A stretch of DNA of 64,000 bases from an uncultured Porphyromonadaceae bacterium (GCA_947643665.1 CANRWW010000005.1:1-64000); one strand, 5' to 3'; positions 33,791 to 43,655 are shown, counted from the first letter of the stretch. Program-made: numbers and translations. The notes: generated by a model not told the origin, from the letters alone.

Positions 33791-35980
33791 ATGTCGTTAC
33801 TTAGATTTAAAGTTGTGAAAGAGGCATCGGATCGTAAACCGGTGCATGTTGAAATCCCTTCAGAACGCCCGGAGCGTTATTACGGGGAAGCAGTGTTCAA
33901 CCGTGAGAAAATGTTTGAATATCTGCCTAAGAAAACATACGACCAACTGGTTTACGCCATTGACAACAAGCAGCCTATTTCACGTGAACTTGCTGACAGC
34001 GTGGCTGCGGGGATGCAGAAATGGGCTATTGATAATGGTGCCCGCCATTATACCCATTGGTTTCATCCTCTGACAGGCGGAACAGCAGAGAAACATGACA
34101 GCTTTATAGAGCATAACGGGAAAGGTGGAGTGGTAGAGGAATTTGACGGCAAACTCCTTGTACAGCAGGAACCTGATGCCTCCAGTTTTCCCAATGGTGG
34201 CATACGCAATACTTTCGAGGCACGCGGCTATTCGGCATGGGACATATCGTCGCCGGTGTTCATCGTAAACAATACCTTGTGCATCCCCACAATATTTATT
34301 TCATATACCGGGGAGGCTCTTGACTTCAAGACACCTTTGCTGCGTGCCCTGAACGCGGTTGACGAAGCTGCTGCCGATGTGGCCCGCTATTTCGACAAGG
34401 ATGTCAAGCATGTCAATTCATATTTGGGATGGGAGCAGGAGTATTTCCTGGTAGATGAGGCGCTTTACAATGCACGTCCTGATCTGGTGCTTACAGGCCG
34501 CACTCTAATGGGGCATGAAAGTGCGAAAAACCAGCAGCTTGAGGACCATTATTTCGGGGCCATACCTTCACGCGTGGCTGCTTTCATGCTTGACCTGGAA
34601 ATAGAATGCCATCGTTTGGGCATACCTGCCCATACGCGGCATAATGAGGTGGCTCCGAATCAGTTTGAGCTGGCGCCTATTTTTGAGGAGACGAATCTGG
34701 CCAATGACCATAACCTGCTTCTGATGTCGGTAATGAATGAAGTAGCGCGTCGCCACAATTTCTGTGTGCTGCTTCATGAAAAGCCTTTCGCTGGGATTAA
34801 TGGCTCAGGCAAGCATAACAACTGGAGCCTTGGCACAGACACCGGCACACTCTTGTTCGCCCCCGGCAAGACGCCACGGGAAAATCTCCGTTTCATAACG
34901 TTTGTAGCCAATGTCATGGCTGCCGTTTATCATCACAACGGATTGCTCAAGGCCTCCATATCGTCGGCTACAAATGCCCACCGTCTTGGCGCCAATGAGG
35001 CTCCTCCAGCCATAATATCGATATTCACTGGCAAGCAGATAGCCGATATCCTGTCTAAGCTGGAAACAAGCACAGAAGATGAGCTGATCACACTAGGTGG
35101 CAAAGAGGGTATTGACATGGGTGTAGCCCAGATTCCCGAAATCATGCTTGACAATACCGACCGCAACCGCACGTCCCCGTTTGCTTTCACAGGAAACAGG
35201 TTTGAATTCCGCGCTGTGGGATCGTCGGCAAACTGTGCTTCGGCAATGATAGCCCTCAATGCCGTGGTGGCAGACCAGCTGAAACAGTTCAAGGCTCGTG
35301 TGGATGCCCGCGTGGAACGCGAGGAATCGCTTTACCATGCGATACTTGAGGAGGTGAAAAGGCTTATAGCAGAGGCCAAGCCGATTCATTTCGACGGCAA
35401 CGGTTACAGCGAAGAGTGGAAGGCTGAAGCTGCTTCCCGTGGTCTTGACTGCGAGACATCCGTGCCAAAGATCTTCGATGCGTACCTGCGTCCGGAGTCA
35501 GTCAGGATGTTTGGAGACACAGGCGTGTTCACCGAGTTTGAATTGCAAGCCCGTAATGAAGTTAAATGGGAGACATACACTAAGAAAATCCAGATTGAGG
35601 CACGTGTGCTTGGCGATCTGGCACTTAATCACATTCTTCCGGTCGCTACACGATATCAGTCCATGCTTGTGGACAATCTAGTCAAACTCAAAACTTTGTT
35701 CCCAGTTGCGAAAGGCAATGAGCTTACAGCCCGCGACCTTTCCACAATAGAGCGTTTGTCGGAACACATGTGTGTCATCAAGGAGGAGACCGAACGGATG
35801 GTCAATGCACGCAAAACTGCCAACAAGATTGACTGCGAACGTGAGAAGGCAATCGCATACCACGACAATGTGGTGCCGGCAATGGAACGCATCCGTTACC
35901 ATATAGACAAACTGGAGCTTATGGTTGACAATGAAATGTGGCCTCTGCCCAAATACCGCGAAATGCTCTTCATACGATAA
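33791..35980 (+). CDS. glnN: Type III glutamine synthetase
   Basis: 729 aa, the length of GSIII (about 720-730), much longer than GSI. Family blocks seen: WFHPLTGGTAEKHDSF, FPNGGIRNTFEARGY, GWEQEYFLVD (catalytic Glu and metal ligand), HNEVAPNQFELAPIFEETN, HEKPFAGINGSGKHNNW, and RNRTSPFAFTGNRFEFRAVGSS. It makes glutamine from glutamate, NH3 and ATP in the cytoplasm and is the main ammonia-assimilating enzyme of many Bacteroidetes. The next gene encodes a glutamine-dependent amidotransferase, separated by a hairpin. Confidence 0.96.
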   Translation: MSLLRFKVVKEASDRKPVHVEIPSERPERYYGEAVFNREKMFEYLPKKTYDQLVYAIDNKQPISRELADSVAAGMQKWAIDNGARHYTHWFHPLTGGTAEKHDSFIEHNGKGGVVEEFDGKLLVQQEPDASSFPNGGIRNTFEARGYSAWDISSPVFIVNNTLCIPTIFISYTGEALDFKTPLLRALNAVDEAAADVARYFDKDVKHVNSYLGWEQEYFLVDEALYNARPDLVLTGRTLMGHESAKNQQLEDHYFGAIPSRVAAFMLDLEIECHRLGIPAHTRHNEVAPNQFELAPIFEETNLANDHNLLLMSVMNEVARRHNFCVLLHEKPFAGINGSGKHNNWSLGTDTGTLLFAPGKTPRENLRFITFVANVMAAVYHHNGLLKASISSATNAHRLGANEAPPAIISIFTGKQIADILSKLETSTEDELITLGGKEGIDMGVAQIPEIMLDNTDRNRTSPFAFTGNRFEFRAVGSSANCASAMIALNAVVADQLKQFKARVDARVEREESLYHAILEEVKRLIAEAKPIHFDGNGYSEEWKAEAASRGLDCETSVPKIFDAYLRPESVRMFGDTGVFTEFELQARNEVKWETYTKKIQIEARVLGDLALNHILPVATRYQSMLVDNLVKLKTLFPVAKGNELTARDLSTIERLSEHMCVIKEETERMVNARKTANKIDCEREKAIAYHDNVVPAMERIRYHIDKLELMVDNEMWPLPKYREMLFIR

Positions 35981-35989
35981 CAGATTATG

Positions 35990-36034
35990 CAAGACCGGCA
36001 ATGAAGTCTTAAATATGGCTCCCTGCCGGTCTTG
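35990..36034 (+). terminator. Hairpin between glnN and the PurF-like gene
   Basis: 11-bp stem CAAGACCGGCA (35990-36000) with TGCCGGTCTTG (36024-36034), 23-nt loop, then GATGTTT. Weak T-run, so termination may be partial. Confidence 0.55.
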
Positions 36035-36053
36035 ATGTTTCATATTATTCAGA

Positions 36054-37943
36054 ATGGAACAACTCAAACATGAATGTGGGGTGGCGATGATACGCCTCCG
36101 CAAGCCCTTGGAATATTATAGGCGGAAATACGGATCATACTCATACGCGCTCAACAAACTCTATCTATTGATGGAGAAACAGCACAACCGCGGGCAGGAG
36201 GGTGCCGGCGTGGGGGTAATAAAACTAAATTCAGATCCGGGACATGAGTATGTGTTCCGTGAACGTGCGCTCGGAGCCAATGCTATTACTGAAATATTTT
36301 CCAATATATTACCCCGGTTTGAACTGGAAAACACCGATGCGCAGCCCCCTTACGATGTGGAACGCTTTTCGCATTTTGTGGGTGAGATATATATGGGTCA
36401 TCTCCGTTATTCAACAACAGGAAAAAGCGGTATCTCATATGTACATCCTTTCCTGAGACGCAATAATTGGCGGTCGCGCAATCTGCTTATGTGCGGGAAC
36501 TTCAATATGACAAATGTAGATGAGGTTTTCCGTTCGATTGTGGCGAAAGGACAGCATCCGCGTATTTACAGTGATACTGTGGTTTTGCTTGAACAGCTCG
36601 GGTATGCCCTAGATAAAGAGAACCACCGGTTATACAGGCAATTCCGCGGTGAGATGGAGGAACCTGAGCTGGGGCAGGCTATTGAAGACAATATAGATAT
36701 CTCCAATGTGCTCAAAAGCGCCTCGGAGGAATGGGATGGCGGCTTTGTCATATGCGGTGCCACAGGGTCGGGAGACATGTTTGTGCTCCGTGACCGCAAC
36801 GGTATAAGGCCGGCTTTCTATTATATGGACGAAGAGGTTGTTGTCGTCGCATCTGAACGGCCTGTGATCCAGACCGTGTTTGATGTGCCATATGCATCGG
36901 TCTGTGAATTGGAACCGGGTAGTGCGCTTATGGTGAGTAGAAAAGGGGATGTTAAAATTGCCGATATTTTGGGTTGCGGTGAAAACCGCCGTTGCTCGTT
37001 TGAGCGTATATATTTCTCCCGTGGCAGTGACGCTGATATATATCATGAACGTAAGGAACTCGGACGTCAGCTTGTGCCAGAGGTTGTACGCGCCGTAAAC
37101 GGTGACCTGGATCATACGGTCCTGTCGTTTATACCCAACACTGCCGAGGTTGCTTTCATAGGGTTAGTTGAAGGCTTTAACGAGTATCTGAATAAAACAA
37201 AGGCAGAAGAATTGATACGTATGCAGGCCGATGGAGCTTTAACGCCGGAAACAGTCAAGAAAACGCTTGATCGTAAATTGCGGATCGAAAAAGTTGCCAT
37301 AAAGGATATAAAGCTGCGCACTTTCATAGCAGAAGGGAATTCACGCAATGACCTTGCAGCACATGTATATGATGTCACATACGGTTGTGTAGAGAATGAC
37401 AAGGATTACCTTGTGGTAATAGATGATTCAATCGTGCGTGGCACCACCCTCAGGCAGTCAATTATAAGTATGCTAGACCGGCTTCATCCTAAAAAAATAG
37501 TCATAGTAAGTTCTTCTCCGCAGGTGCGTTATCCCGATTATTACGGTATTGATATGTCGCGTATGAGTGAGTTCATCGCTTTCCGTGCGGCCATAGCGCT
37601 GTTAAAAGAGCGTGGTATGGAGAGTGTGATAAGGGCGGTTTATGAAAATTGCCTGCGTCAGATAGCTCTACCTGTGGAAGAGCAGATAAATGCTGTAAAG
37701 GGCATATATGAACCGTTTGTTCCGGAAGAAATTTCCCGTAAGATGGTTGCGATGCTTACGCCGGAGGGTACGAAAGCCGATATTGAGATTATTTATCAGA
37801 GTATGGAGGGGCTTCACCAAGCGGTGCCATCATGCCCTGGTGACTGGTATTTTTCCGGCGATTATCCTACTCCCGGAGGCAACCGTCTGGTAAATATGTC
37901 GTTTATAAACTACTACGAGGGAAATCCTGATAAGCGATCATGA
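36054..37943 (+). CDS. Long, divergent PurF-like amidophosphoribosyltransferase
   Basis: 629 aa, against about 470-510 for usual PurF. An N-terminal Ntn glutaminase domain follows a short possible propeptide: catalytic Cys8 in KHECGVAM, then NRGQEGAGVGV and GHLRYSTTG. The C-terminal phosphoribosyltransferase domain has the PRPP motif VVIDDSIVRGTT near residue 457, and SSSPQVRYPDYYGIDM. Between them the canonical PRPP-loop region is replaced by a long insert (about 375-450), and a C-terminal extension of about 60 residues ends near FINYYEGNPDKRS. It could make phosphoribosylamine for purines or use a related substrate. Lying beside glnN suggests glutamine supply. General fold sure, reaction less so. 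Confidence 0.78.
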   Translation: MEQLKHECGVAMIRLRKPLEYYRRKYGSYSYALNKLYLLMEKQHNRGQEGAGVGVIKLNSDPGHEYVFRERALGANAITEIFSNILPRFELENTDAQPPYDVERFSHFVGEIYMGHLRYSTTGKSGISYVHPFLRRNNWRSRNLLMCGNFNMTNVDEVFRSIVAKGQHPRIYSDTVVLLEQLGYALDKENHRLYRQFRGEMEEPELGQAIEDNIDISNVLKSASEEWDGGFVICGATGSGDMFVLRDRNGIRPAFYYMDEEVVVVASERPVIQTVFDVPYASVCELEPGSALMVSRKGDVKIADILGCGENRRCSFERIYFSRGSDADIYHERKELGRQLVPEVVRAVNGDLDHTVLSFIPNTAEVAFIGLVEGFNEYLNKTKAEELIRMQADGALTPETVKKTLDRKLRIEKVAIKDIKLRTFIAEGNSRNDLAAHVYDVTYGCVENDKDYLVVIDDSIVRGTTLRQSIISMLDRLHPKKIVIVSSSPQVRYPDYYGIDMSRMSEFIAFRAAIALLKERGMESVIRAVYENCLRQIALPVEEQINAVKGIYEPFVPEEISRKMVAMLTPEGTKADIEIIYQSMEGLHQAVPSCPGDWYFSGDYPTPGGNRLVNMSFINYYEGNPDKRS

Positions 37944-37993
37944 ATATTCAGGTTGACCGACCCACTTACGATATCCTCTTTTAAGAGTGTGTG

Positions 37994-38027
37994 AAAAAGG
38001 CGGTATGCCAAATTCTGACATACCGCC
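37994..38027 (-). terminator. Rho-independent terminator of the LRR gene
   Basis: 9-bp stem GGCGGTATG (37999-38007) with CATACCGCC (38019-38027). On the minus strand the hairpin is followed by five T (complement of 37994-37998), 57 nt beyond the LRR stop. It could also stop transcripts of the convergent PurF-like gene. Confidence 0.8.
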
Positions 38028-38083
38028 GTCTGATTAATTATTTGTCATTCATATCTCCCATTTTGGGGGATAGATGGGATTAA

Positions 38084-39142
38084 TTAAGGATTCCACTGGG
38101 AGGCAACCATGCGCAGGCTGCTGCAACCGATAGTGCGGAGGTCAACAAGCTGGTTGAAACGGCAGTTGATATAGGAAAGAGCCTGGTCGAATGATACGTC
38201 AAGGGTGTTCAACTGGTTGTGGTCGCACAGCAGGCGTTGCAGATATGTCTGATTGCTGAGTGTCAGGCTTGTGAGGTCGTTGTATGAGCAGTCTACAAAG
38301 ATGAGCTGGGGGCAATCCTCTATCTGTAGCGAGGTGAGGTCGTTGTATGAGCAAACCAGGTCCAGAAGTGCGGGGCAGTTGCGCATCCCGAGTGTGGTCA
38401 TGTTGTTGTCTGAGCAAATGAAAGTGGAAAGCGACGGCAGGCCGCTGACAATGATAGTGGCGATCTGGTTGTCATCAATGTTGAGGTTTTGCAGGTTCTC
38501 TACACCCACAAGTGTGAGGCCTGTCAGTTTGTTGTAACCGCAATATAGATTTTTCAGATTGGTGCAGTATTGGATATTGAGTTCCTCAAGATGGTTGCCT
38601 TGGCAATTCAGTGTCTTGAGGGTGGTTGAGTTGGCTACATCAAGTTCTGCAAGACGGTTGTTGCTGATATTAATGTTCTCAAGCATAGGTGTTTCTGAGA
38701 TATCAATATCTGTTATACGGTTCTTGTAGATGTTTAATGTATTAAGAGTGGAACATCCTGTAAAGTTAAAAGAGGAAATCTTGTTGCGCTGGGCATCAAT
38801 ACGGGTGATGGATGAGGCGCCATTAAGATCAAGGGAGGTGATGGCGTTTCTTGAAACGTTCAATTTTTTAAGGGCTGTAAAGCCAGAGAGATTCAGTGAA
38901 CCGGCTATATGCTTGTCACTCCATTCAATAGCGGTGATACGACCGTTTTCAACTGTCACTCCTTCCCATGAGGAAGGATTTTTGAGATCGGTGATTTTGA
39001 GTGCTTCGGCATTAGTGGCGTGCTTTTCGCCAGGAAGTGAAAGGAACTGCTGCAGCTGACGCAACTCGTTTTTGTCAATTTTCTGTGCTGATGCGGTCAT
39101 ACATCCTACCATGACTGCGATCAATAAAAGAGCTTTTTTCAT
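38084..39142 (-). CDS. Secreted leucine-rich-repeat protein
   Basis: 352 aa with a clear signal peptide (MKKALLLIAVMVGCMTASAQ). From about residue 85 to the end there are some twelve LRR units of about 21 residues with pattern LxxLxxxxNxLxxLDxxxCxxL, for example LKTLNCQGNHLEELNI and LVCSYNDLTSLQIEDCP. Each repeat carries a Cys or equivalent at a fixed place, giving a curved solenoid for protein binding. No C-terminal type IX sorting domain or membrane anchor seen, so probably periplasmic or released. Common in gut Bacteroidales; ligand unknown. Confidence 0.85.
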   Translation of the reverse strand: MKKALLLIAVMVGCMTASAQKIDKNELRQLQQFLSLPGEKHATNAEALKITDLKNPSSWEGVTVENGRITAIEWSDKHIAGSLNLSGFTALKKLNVSRNAITSLDLNGASSITRIDAQRNKISSFNFTGCSTLNTLNIYKNRITDIDISETPMLENINISNNRLAELDVANSTTLKTLNCQGNHLEELNIQYCTNLKNLYCGYNKLTGLTLVGVENLQNLNIDDNQIATIIVSGLPSLSTFICSDNNMTTLGMRNCPALLDLVCSYNDLTSLQIEDCPQLIFVDCSYNDLTSLTLSNQTYLQRLLCDHNQLNTLDVSFDQALSYINCRFNQLVDLRTIGCSSLRMVASQWNP

Positions 39143-39269
39143 ATCTAAATAGTTGTTAGAGGTTTTCTATTTTCTTCATTATCTCTGCTTTTATTCTATT
39201 AACATTTGCATTTAACAAAAGGTTGAGCCAGCTGTGAAATTCTATGTAAATTTTTGCACATGGTTATCG

Positions 39270-39295
39270 CAGTACAATAATGCAGTACAATAATA
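39270..39295. repeat. 13-bp tandem duplication
   Basis: Two head-to-tail copies of CAGTACAATAATG, the second ending TA instead of TG (12 of 13 identical), in the gap between the ABC-F gene and the LRR gene. Looks like a slippage duplication; no function evident. The remaining 240-nt gap has no gene. Confidence 0.7.
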
Positions 39296-39298
39296 ATG

Positions 39299-39337
39299 TG
39301 GCGCCGTGTCAAAATACTGAATATTGACACGGCGCCA
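39299..39337 (-). terminator. 14-bp perfect hairpin after the ABC-F gene
   Basis: Stem 39299-39312 with 39324-39337, 11-nt loop, 45 nt past the ABC-F stop on the minus strand. Only a weak T-rich tract (CATTATTATTG) follows in that direction. Probable operon end. Confidence 0.65.
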
Positions 39338-39382
39338 TTGTGGTGTTTATATAAGCTGTTTATATATGGAAGCGAGGGTATG

Positions 39383-41362
39383 TTATTGTTTTAAGAGACG
39401 CTCCTTAAGGTCTGTGTGTTCCTGTTCGGCCAGTTCCCAGAGCGACATTGCAGTTTCCAGTTCACGTGTTTTTTTCTGGTGGAGTTCAAATATGTCTCCT
39501 TCAGTTTCCCCGTTGGCTATGCGTAGCTCTATCTGTGCTATTTCCTCTTCAGCCATGGCGACAGCTGCTTCTGCGTCTTCAACTTTCTTTGCTGCCCGTT
39601 TCAGCATTTTATCGCGTTCGCGCTGTTCGGCATATGGCAGGTTGCGTGGATGTGTTTCTGTAGCAGGGGTGGAAAGTGAAGTATTTTTTGTTATGTTATT
39701 TTCGGAATTGTCATCCCTTCCCGGTGATTTGCTTAACTCCAGCTCCTGTAGGGAATTAATCTTTTTCTTTTCAAGGAATTCATATATGCCTCCAAGGCAT
39801 TCCCGCACTTTGCCTCCTCCGAATTCGTATACTTTCTCAACTAGCCCGTCAAGAAATTCACGGTCGTGGCTTACTACGATAACAGTACCGTTGAATTCTT
39901 TGATAGCCTGTTTCAGGATATCTTTGGTTTTCATGTCAAGATGGTTTGTCGGCTCGTCAAGTATAAGCAGGTTGACAGGCTGAAGAAGCAGTTTTATCAT
40001 GGCCAGACGTGTTTTCTCACCTCCGGAAAGCACTTTTACCTTTTTGTCCGATGCTTCTCTTCCGAACATGAAAGCACCTAGGATGTCGCGTATCTTTGTA
40101 CGTATATCGCCAGTAGCCACATGGTCAATAGTGTCAAAAACGGTGAGCGACTCGTCAAGCAACTGTGCCTGATTCTGTGCGAAATATCCTATCTGTACGT
40201 TGTGGCCGATTTTCAATTGGCCTGTAAATGGGATTTCTCCCATTATGCATTTTACAAGTGTGGATTTACCCTCCCCGTTTTTGCCGACGAATGCCACTTT
40301 TTCGCCACGGCGTATTGTGAATGTGGCATTGTCAAAAACCTGATGGTCGCCATATGCTTTGCCTACGTTGTCTGCGATGATGGGGTAGTCTCCCGAACGC
40401 GGCGCGGGAGGGAACCTGAGCGAGAGGCGCGAGTTATCAACTTCATCAATTTCGATACGCTCTATCTTGGCGAGTTGCTTCATGCGGCTCTGTACTTGCA
40501 CGGCTTTTGTGGCTTTGTACCTGAACCGTTCAATGAAAGCCTCCGTATCTGCAATCTCTTTCTGCTGGTTCAGGTATGCGCGTGTCTGTTGCTCGATTCT
40601 TTCACGCCGCAATTCTACGAATTTAGAGTAATTGACGGCATAATCATATATTTTTCCGCATGATATTTCTATAGTGCGATTTGTTACATTGTCAATGAAT
40701 GCCCTGTCATGGCTCACAAGCACTACGGCTTTGGCTTTGGTTGCGAGGAATTGTTCAAGCCATTGTATTGATTCTATGTCAAGGTGGTTTGTGGGCTCGT
40801 CAAGAAGAAGCAGGTCGGGATGTCTTAGGAGCAGTTTCGCAATTTCCACGCGCATGCGCCATCCGCCTGAAAATTCGGCTGTAGGCCTGTCGAAATCGGA
40901 GCGTACGAATCCGAGGCCGATGAGGGTGCGTTCCATTTCAGCTTCATGATTCTCGCTTTGTTCCATCGCAAGATTCTCGGTCAGGAGCGATACTTCGTCA
41001 ATTATGCGGCGGTATTCGTCGGACTCGTAATCGGTGCGCTCTGAAAGCTGCATGTTCAGTGCGTCAAGCCTCTGCTGCATATTGTCTATGTGGCTGAAAG
41101 TTTTGCGCACTTCCTGAAGCAGTGTGGTCTCATCTGCGAGCTTCATCTGTTGCGGCAGGTAGCCTATGGTCACGCCAGATGGCACTGCCACGCCTCCTGA
41201 TGTCGGAGTCTGCAGGTTTGCTATTATTTTCAGCATTGTTGATTTACCGGCACCGTTTTTGCCGACAAGGGCAATACGGTCGCGCGGGTTGATCACATAA
41301 TTTACATTATCGAAGAGAGATTTTGCACTGAATTCTACTTTGAGGTTCTGTATAGCTATCAC
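39383..41362 (-). CDS. ABC-F family ribosome-associated ATPase
   Basis: 659 aa with two ABC cassettes and no membrane helices. First cassette: Walker A GKNGAGKST (34-42), signature SGGWRMRVEIAKLL, Walker B LLLLDEPTNHLD. Second: GKNGEGKST, SGGEKTRLAMIKLL and LLILDEPTNHLD. Between them is the P-site-tRNA-interacting linker (QKEIADTEAFIERFRYKATK). A C-terminal coiled coil follows a Ser/Thr-rich linker (about 595-655). ABC-F proteins act on the ribosome in the cytoplasm as translation factors or antibiotic-protection proteins. The length and tail resemble housekeeping Uup/YbiT-type members; no resistance role is implied. Confidence 0.92.
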   Translation of the reverse strand: MIAIQNLKVEFSAKSLFDNVNYVINPRDRIALVGKNGAGKSTMLKIIANLQTPTSGGVAVPSGVTIGYLPQQMKLADETTLLQEVRKTFSHIDNMQQRLDALNMQLSERTDYESDEYRRIIDEVSLLTENLAMEQSENHEAEMERTLIGLGFVRSDFDRPTAEFSGGWRMRVEIAKLLLRHPDLLLLDEPTNHLDIESIQWLEQFLATKAKAVVLVSHDRAFIDNVTNRTIEISCGKIYDYAVNYSKFVELRRERIEQQTRAYLNQQKEIADTEAFIERFRYKATKAVQVQSRMKQLAKIERIEIDEVDNSRLSLRFPPAPRSGDYPIIADNVGKAYGDHQVFDNATFTIRRGEKVAFVGKNGEGKSTLVKCIMGEIPFTGQLKIGHNVQIGYFAQNQAQLLDESLTVFDTIDHVATGDIRTKIRDILGAFMFGREASDKKVKVLSGGEKTRLAMIKLLLQPVNLLILDEPTNHLDMKTKDILKQAIKEFNGTVIVVSHDREFLDGLVEKVYEFGGGKVRECLGGIYEFLEKKKINSLQELELSKSPGRDDNSENNITKNTSLSTPATETHPRNLPYAEQRERDKMLKRAAKKVEDAEAAVAMAEEEIAQIELRIANGETEGDIFELHQKKTRELETAMSLWELAEQEHTDLKERLLKQ

Positions 41363-41394
41363 AGCTTTATGGTGAAGTGTATTAAAAAATCAGA

Positions 41395-41973
41395 TTACTT
41401 TTTTCTATACTGTTCTTTTTTCCGGTGATGGATAACCAGACGTCTGCGGTCAGTAATTACAATGTCCATTGCCACGTCATGTTCCTCTGAAGGTATGTCT
41501 TCCCCGATAAGCTGGAAGTCATATCCTACCCCGATTTTAGTGGCGGAAGTCGAGCACAGAAGCCTGTCGTAATAACCTTTTCCACGTCCGATCCGGTTTC
41601 CGCGTCGGTCGTATGCGATACCTGGCACTATGATAAGTTCGATATCGTTTATGTTGGCCGTATTGTCGCCTGTCGGTTCTTCGATATGGAATGAACCGAG
41701 CGCTATTTTTGACCTGTCATATGGTAAAATATCAAGATTCACTCCGTTTACCCTGGGAAGGAAAAAATGTTTTCTTGTACCCCATTTGTCAAGAAATTCA
41801 TGTGTAGACAGTTCATCAGGGAGGGAATGATACAGAAGCACGTTTTCTGCCAGCAGAAATGCTGCCGATTGTTCAAGTCGGTCGAACACACATTTGGCCG
41901 CATATGCTTTTTCGGTTTGGGAAAGCAGCCCTTTGCGGCTTTTTATCTGGTTTCTTATATCATTTTTATCCAT
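41395..41973 (-). CDS. 5-formyltetrahydrofolate cyclo-ligase
   Basis: 192 aa, typical for MTHFS (YgfA family). Seen: RNQIKSRKGLLS at the N-terminus, LPDELSTHEFLDKW in the middle, and the folate/ATP-site motif IGRGKGYYDRLL near the C-terminus with IVPGIAYDRRGNR just before. It converts 5-formyl-THF to 5,10-methenyl-THF with ATP in the cytoplasm. It lies 11 nt after ctpA and 32 nt before the ABC-F gene on the minus strand. Confidence 0.93.
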   Translation of the reverse strand: MDKNDIRNQIKSRKGLLSQTEKAYAAKCVFDRLEQSAAFLLAENVLLYHSLPDELSTHEFLDKWGTRKHFFLPRVNGVNLDILPYDRSKIALGSFHIEEPTGDNTANINDIELIIVPGIAYDRRGNRIGRGKGYYDRLLCSTSATKIGVGYDFQLIGEDIPSEEHDVAMDIVITDRRRLVIHHRKKEQYRKK

Positions 41974-41984
41974 GATGCTCAGTG

Positions 41985-43655
41985 TTATTTCTTCTTTGGC
42001 GGGGACGGCTTGTCGCTATTCTTTCCGGGTACGCTATTGCGGTCGCTTTTAACCGGTATATTTGCCCCTCCTCCTTGAATTTCACTTACGGCGCGGTTCA
42101 CGTTCGTGTCAATGCGGTTTATGATCGTGAAATATGCATTGTAGCCCAATACATCGCGCGCGATCAGCGCTTTCAGTTGATTAACAATCAAATCATGTGA
42201 AATGTTGATATAATACCATCTTGCCTGTATGCCGTTGCGTGTAGCGAAGTTGACAAACAGCCTAAGCAGAGAGTCGTCTGCCGGCAGACGTTTAAGAAGG
42301 TCTTCCACATTGCCGGATTCTTCAAGTTTTTCCCTGTTGTTGTCCACATAGTCAAAGGCGAATTTCTGGAGCAGGCCGGCATTAGCCACATTGAGGTAGT
42401 AAGAGGTGATGCCTGAGGTGTCATTGGGTACGAATATGTCTGGCATGATTCCGCCTCCTCCGTATACGGTGCGTCCGTTGAGGGTGGTGAACTTAAGTTC
42501 CGTGTCAAGTTTTATGGAATCTTCGCTGAACATTTCGCCACGATTGTATCTGTCAAGTATGTCGTGTCCGTAGAGTGCGCTGTTTGAGTAATCTTTCTGT
42601 ATGCATCGTCCGGAAGGGGTGTAATACCGTCCGATTGTGAGGCGTATGGCGCTGCTGTCGGGTAGCACTGATTGACGCTGTATTAGGCCTTTACCGAATG
42701 AACGGCGCCCTACGATAAGCGCTCTGTCGTTGTCTTGGAGGGCTCCTGCCAGGATTTCCGATGATGATGCCGAGAATTCATCAATTAGCATCACAATGCG
42801 GCTGTCCTTGAAATTGCCGTTGCCGTCGGCCTGTATGCCGGAGGGTGAATAATAGTCTCGTCCTCTGGTTGTGGCTATAGTCTGGCCTCTTTCCAGAAAT
42901 TCATTGGCCATAAGGAAAGCTATCTCCATGAATCCTCCTGAGTTGCCGCGCAGGTCAATCACATAGTCAGTGGCGCCTTCCCGCTTGAGGTCATTGAGTG
43001 TCTGGAAGAATTCATCGTATGTGGTGCGACCGAATTTATTAACCCTTACATATCCGATGTCCGGTGTAAGCATGTAGCCGGCGTCTACCGATGTGTTCGG
43101 TAATTCTCCGCGTATGACGTCGAATTGCAGTGTTTTTTTTGATGTATGTCGTTTTATTCCCAGTTTTACAGGAGTTTCACATTCGCCACGTAGTTTTTTC
43201 AATACTTGCTCGTTAGTGATCCCTATGCCGGCAACGTCTTCACCGTCAACTTTTACAATGCGGTCGCCGGCTTTTATGCCGATTTTTTCCGATGGCCCGC
43301 CCGACACGACTTCTACTACGGTTATGGTGTCGTTGTTGATCATGAACTGCACGCCTATGCCGCAGAATGATCCGTCAAGCTCATCGTTGACAGCCTGAAG
43401 GTCTGACGCAGGTATGTATGCCGAGTGAGGGTCAAGGTTTGAGAGCAGCCCCGGAATGGTGTTTTCAAGGACACTGTCAAGATTTACCTTGTCTACATAG
43501 TCATTGCGGATAAGATTCAGTATGGTCTGGAATTTTTTTTGTGTCGCTGTAGGACCGGCATGATGGTTCAGCAGATTGTCTGCGAACAGACCTGTTATGA
43601 ACGCCAATGCCACTATGAGAGGCACCCATGTGGATGTTTTCTTCAAATTATTCAC
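41985..43655 (-). CDS. S41 C-terminal processing peptidase (CtpA-like)
   Basis: 556 aa, with one N-terminal membrane or signal segment (WVPLIVALAFITGLFAD). A PDZ domain spans about 95-175 (FCGIGVQF, VVSGGPSEKIGIKAGDRI). The S41 protease core follows: DLRGNSGG (235-241), catalytic Ser in FSASSSEILAG (about 294-304) and catalytic Lys322 in GRRSFGKGLIQ. Such enzymes clip C-termini of envelope proteins in the periplasm. The C-terminus is basic (KNSDKPSPPKKK). In an apparent minus-strand operon with the dCMP deaminase, MTHFS and ABC-F genes. Confidence 0.92.
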   Translation of the reverse strand: MNNLKKTSTWVPLIVALAFITGLFADNLLNHHAGPTATQKKFQTILNLIRNDYVDKVNLDSVLENTIPGLLSNLDPHSAYIPASDLQAVNDELDGSFCGIGVQFMINNDTITVVEVVSGGPSEKIGIKAGDRIVKVDGEDVAGIGITNEQVLKKLRGECETPVKLGIKRHTSKKTLQFDVIRGELPNTSVDAGYMLTPDIGYVRVNKFGRTTYDEFFQTLNDLKREGATDYVIDLRGNSGGFMEIAFLMANEFLERGQTIATTRGRDYYSPSGIQADGNGNFKDSRIVMLIDEFSASSSEILAGALQDNDRALIVGRRSFGKGLIQRQSVLPDSSAIRLTIGRYYTPSGRCIQKDYSNSALYGHDILDRYNRGEMFSEDSIKLDTELKFTTLNGRTVYGGGGIMPDIFVPNDTSGITSYYLNVANAGLLQKFAFDYVDNNREKLEESGNVEDLLKRLPADDSLLRLFVNFATRNGIQARWYYINISHDLIVNQLKALIARDVLGYNAYFTIINRIDTNVNRAVSEIQGGGANIPVKSDRNSVPGKNSDKPSPPKKK

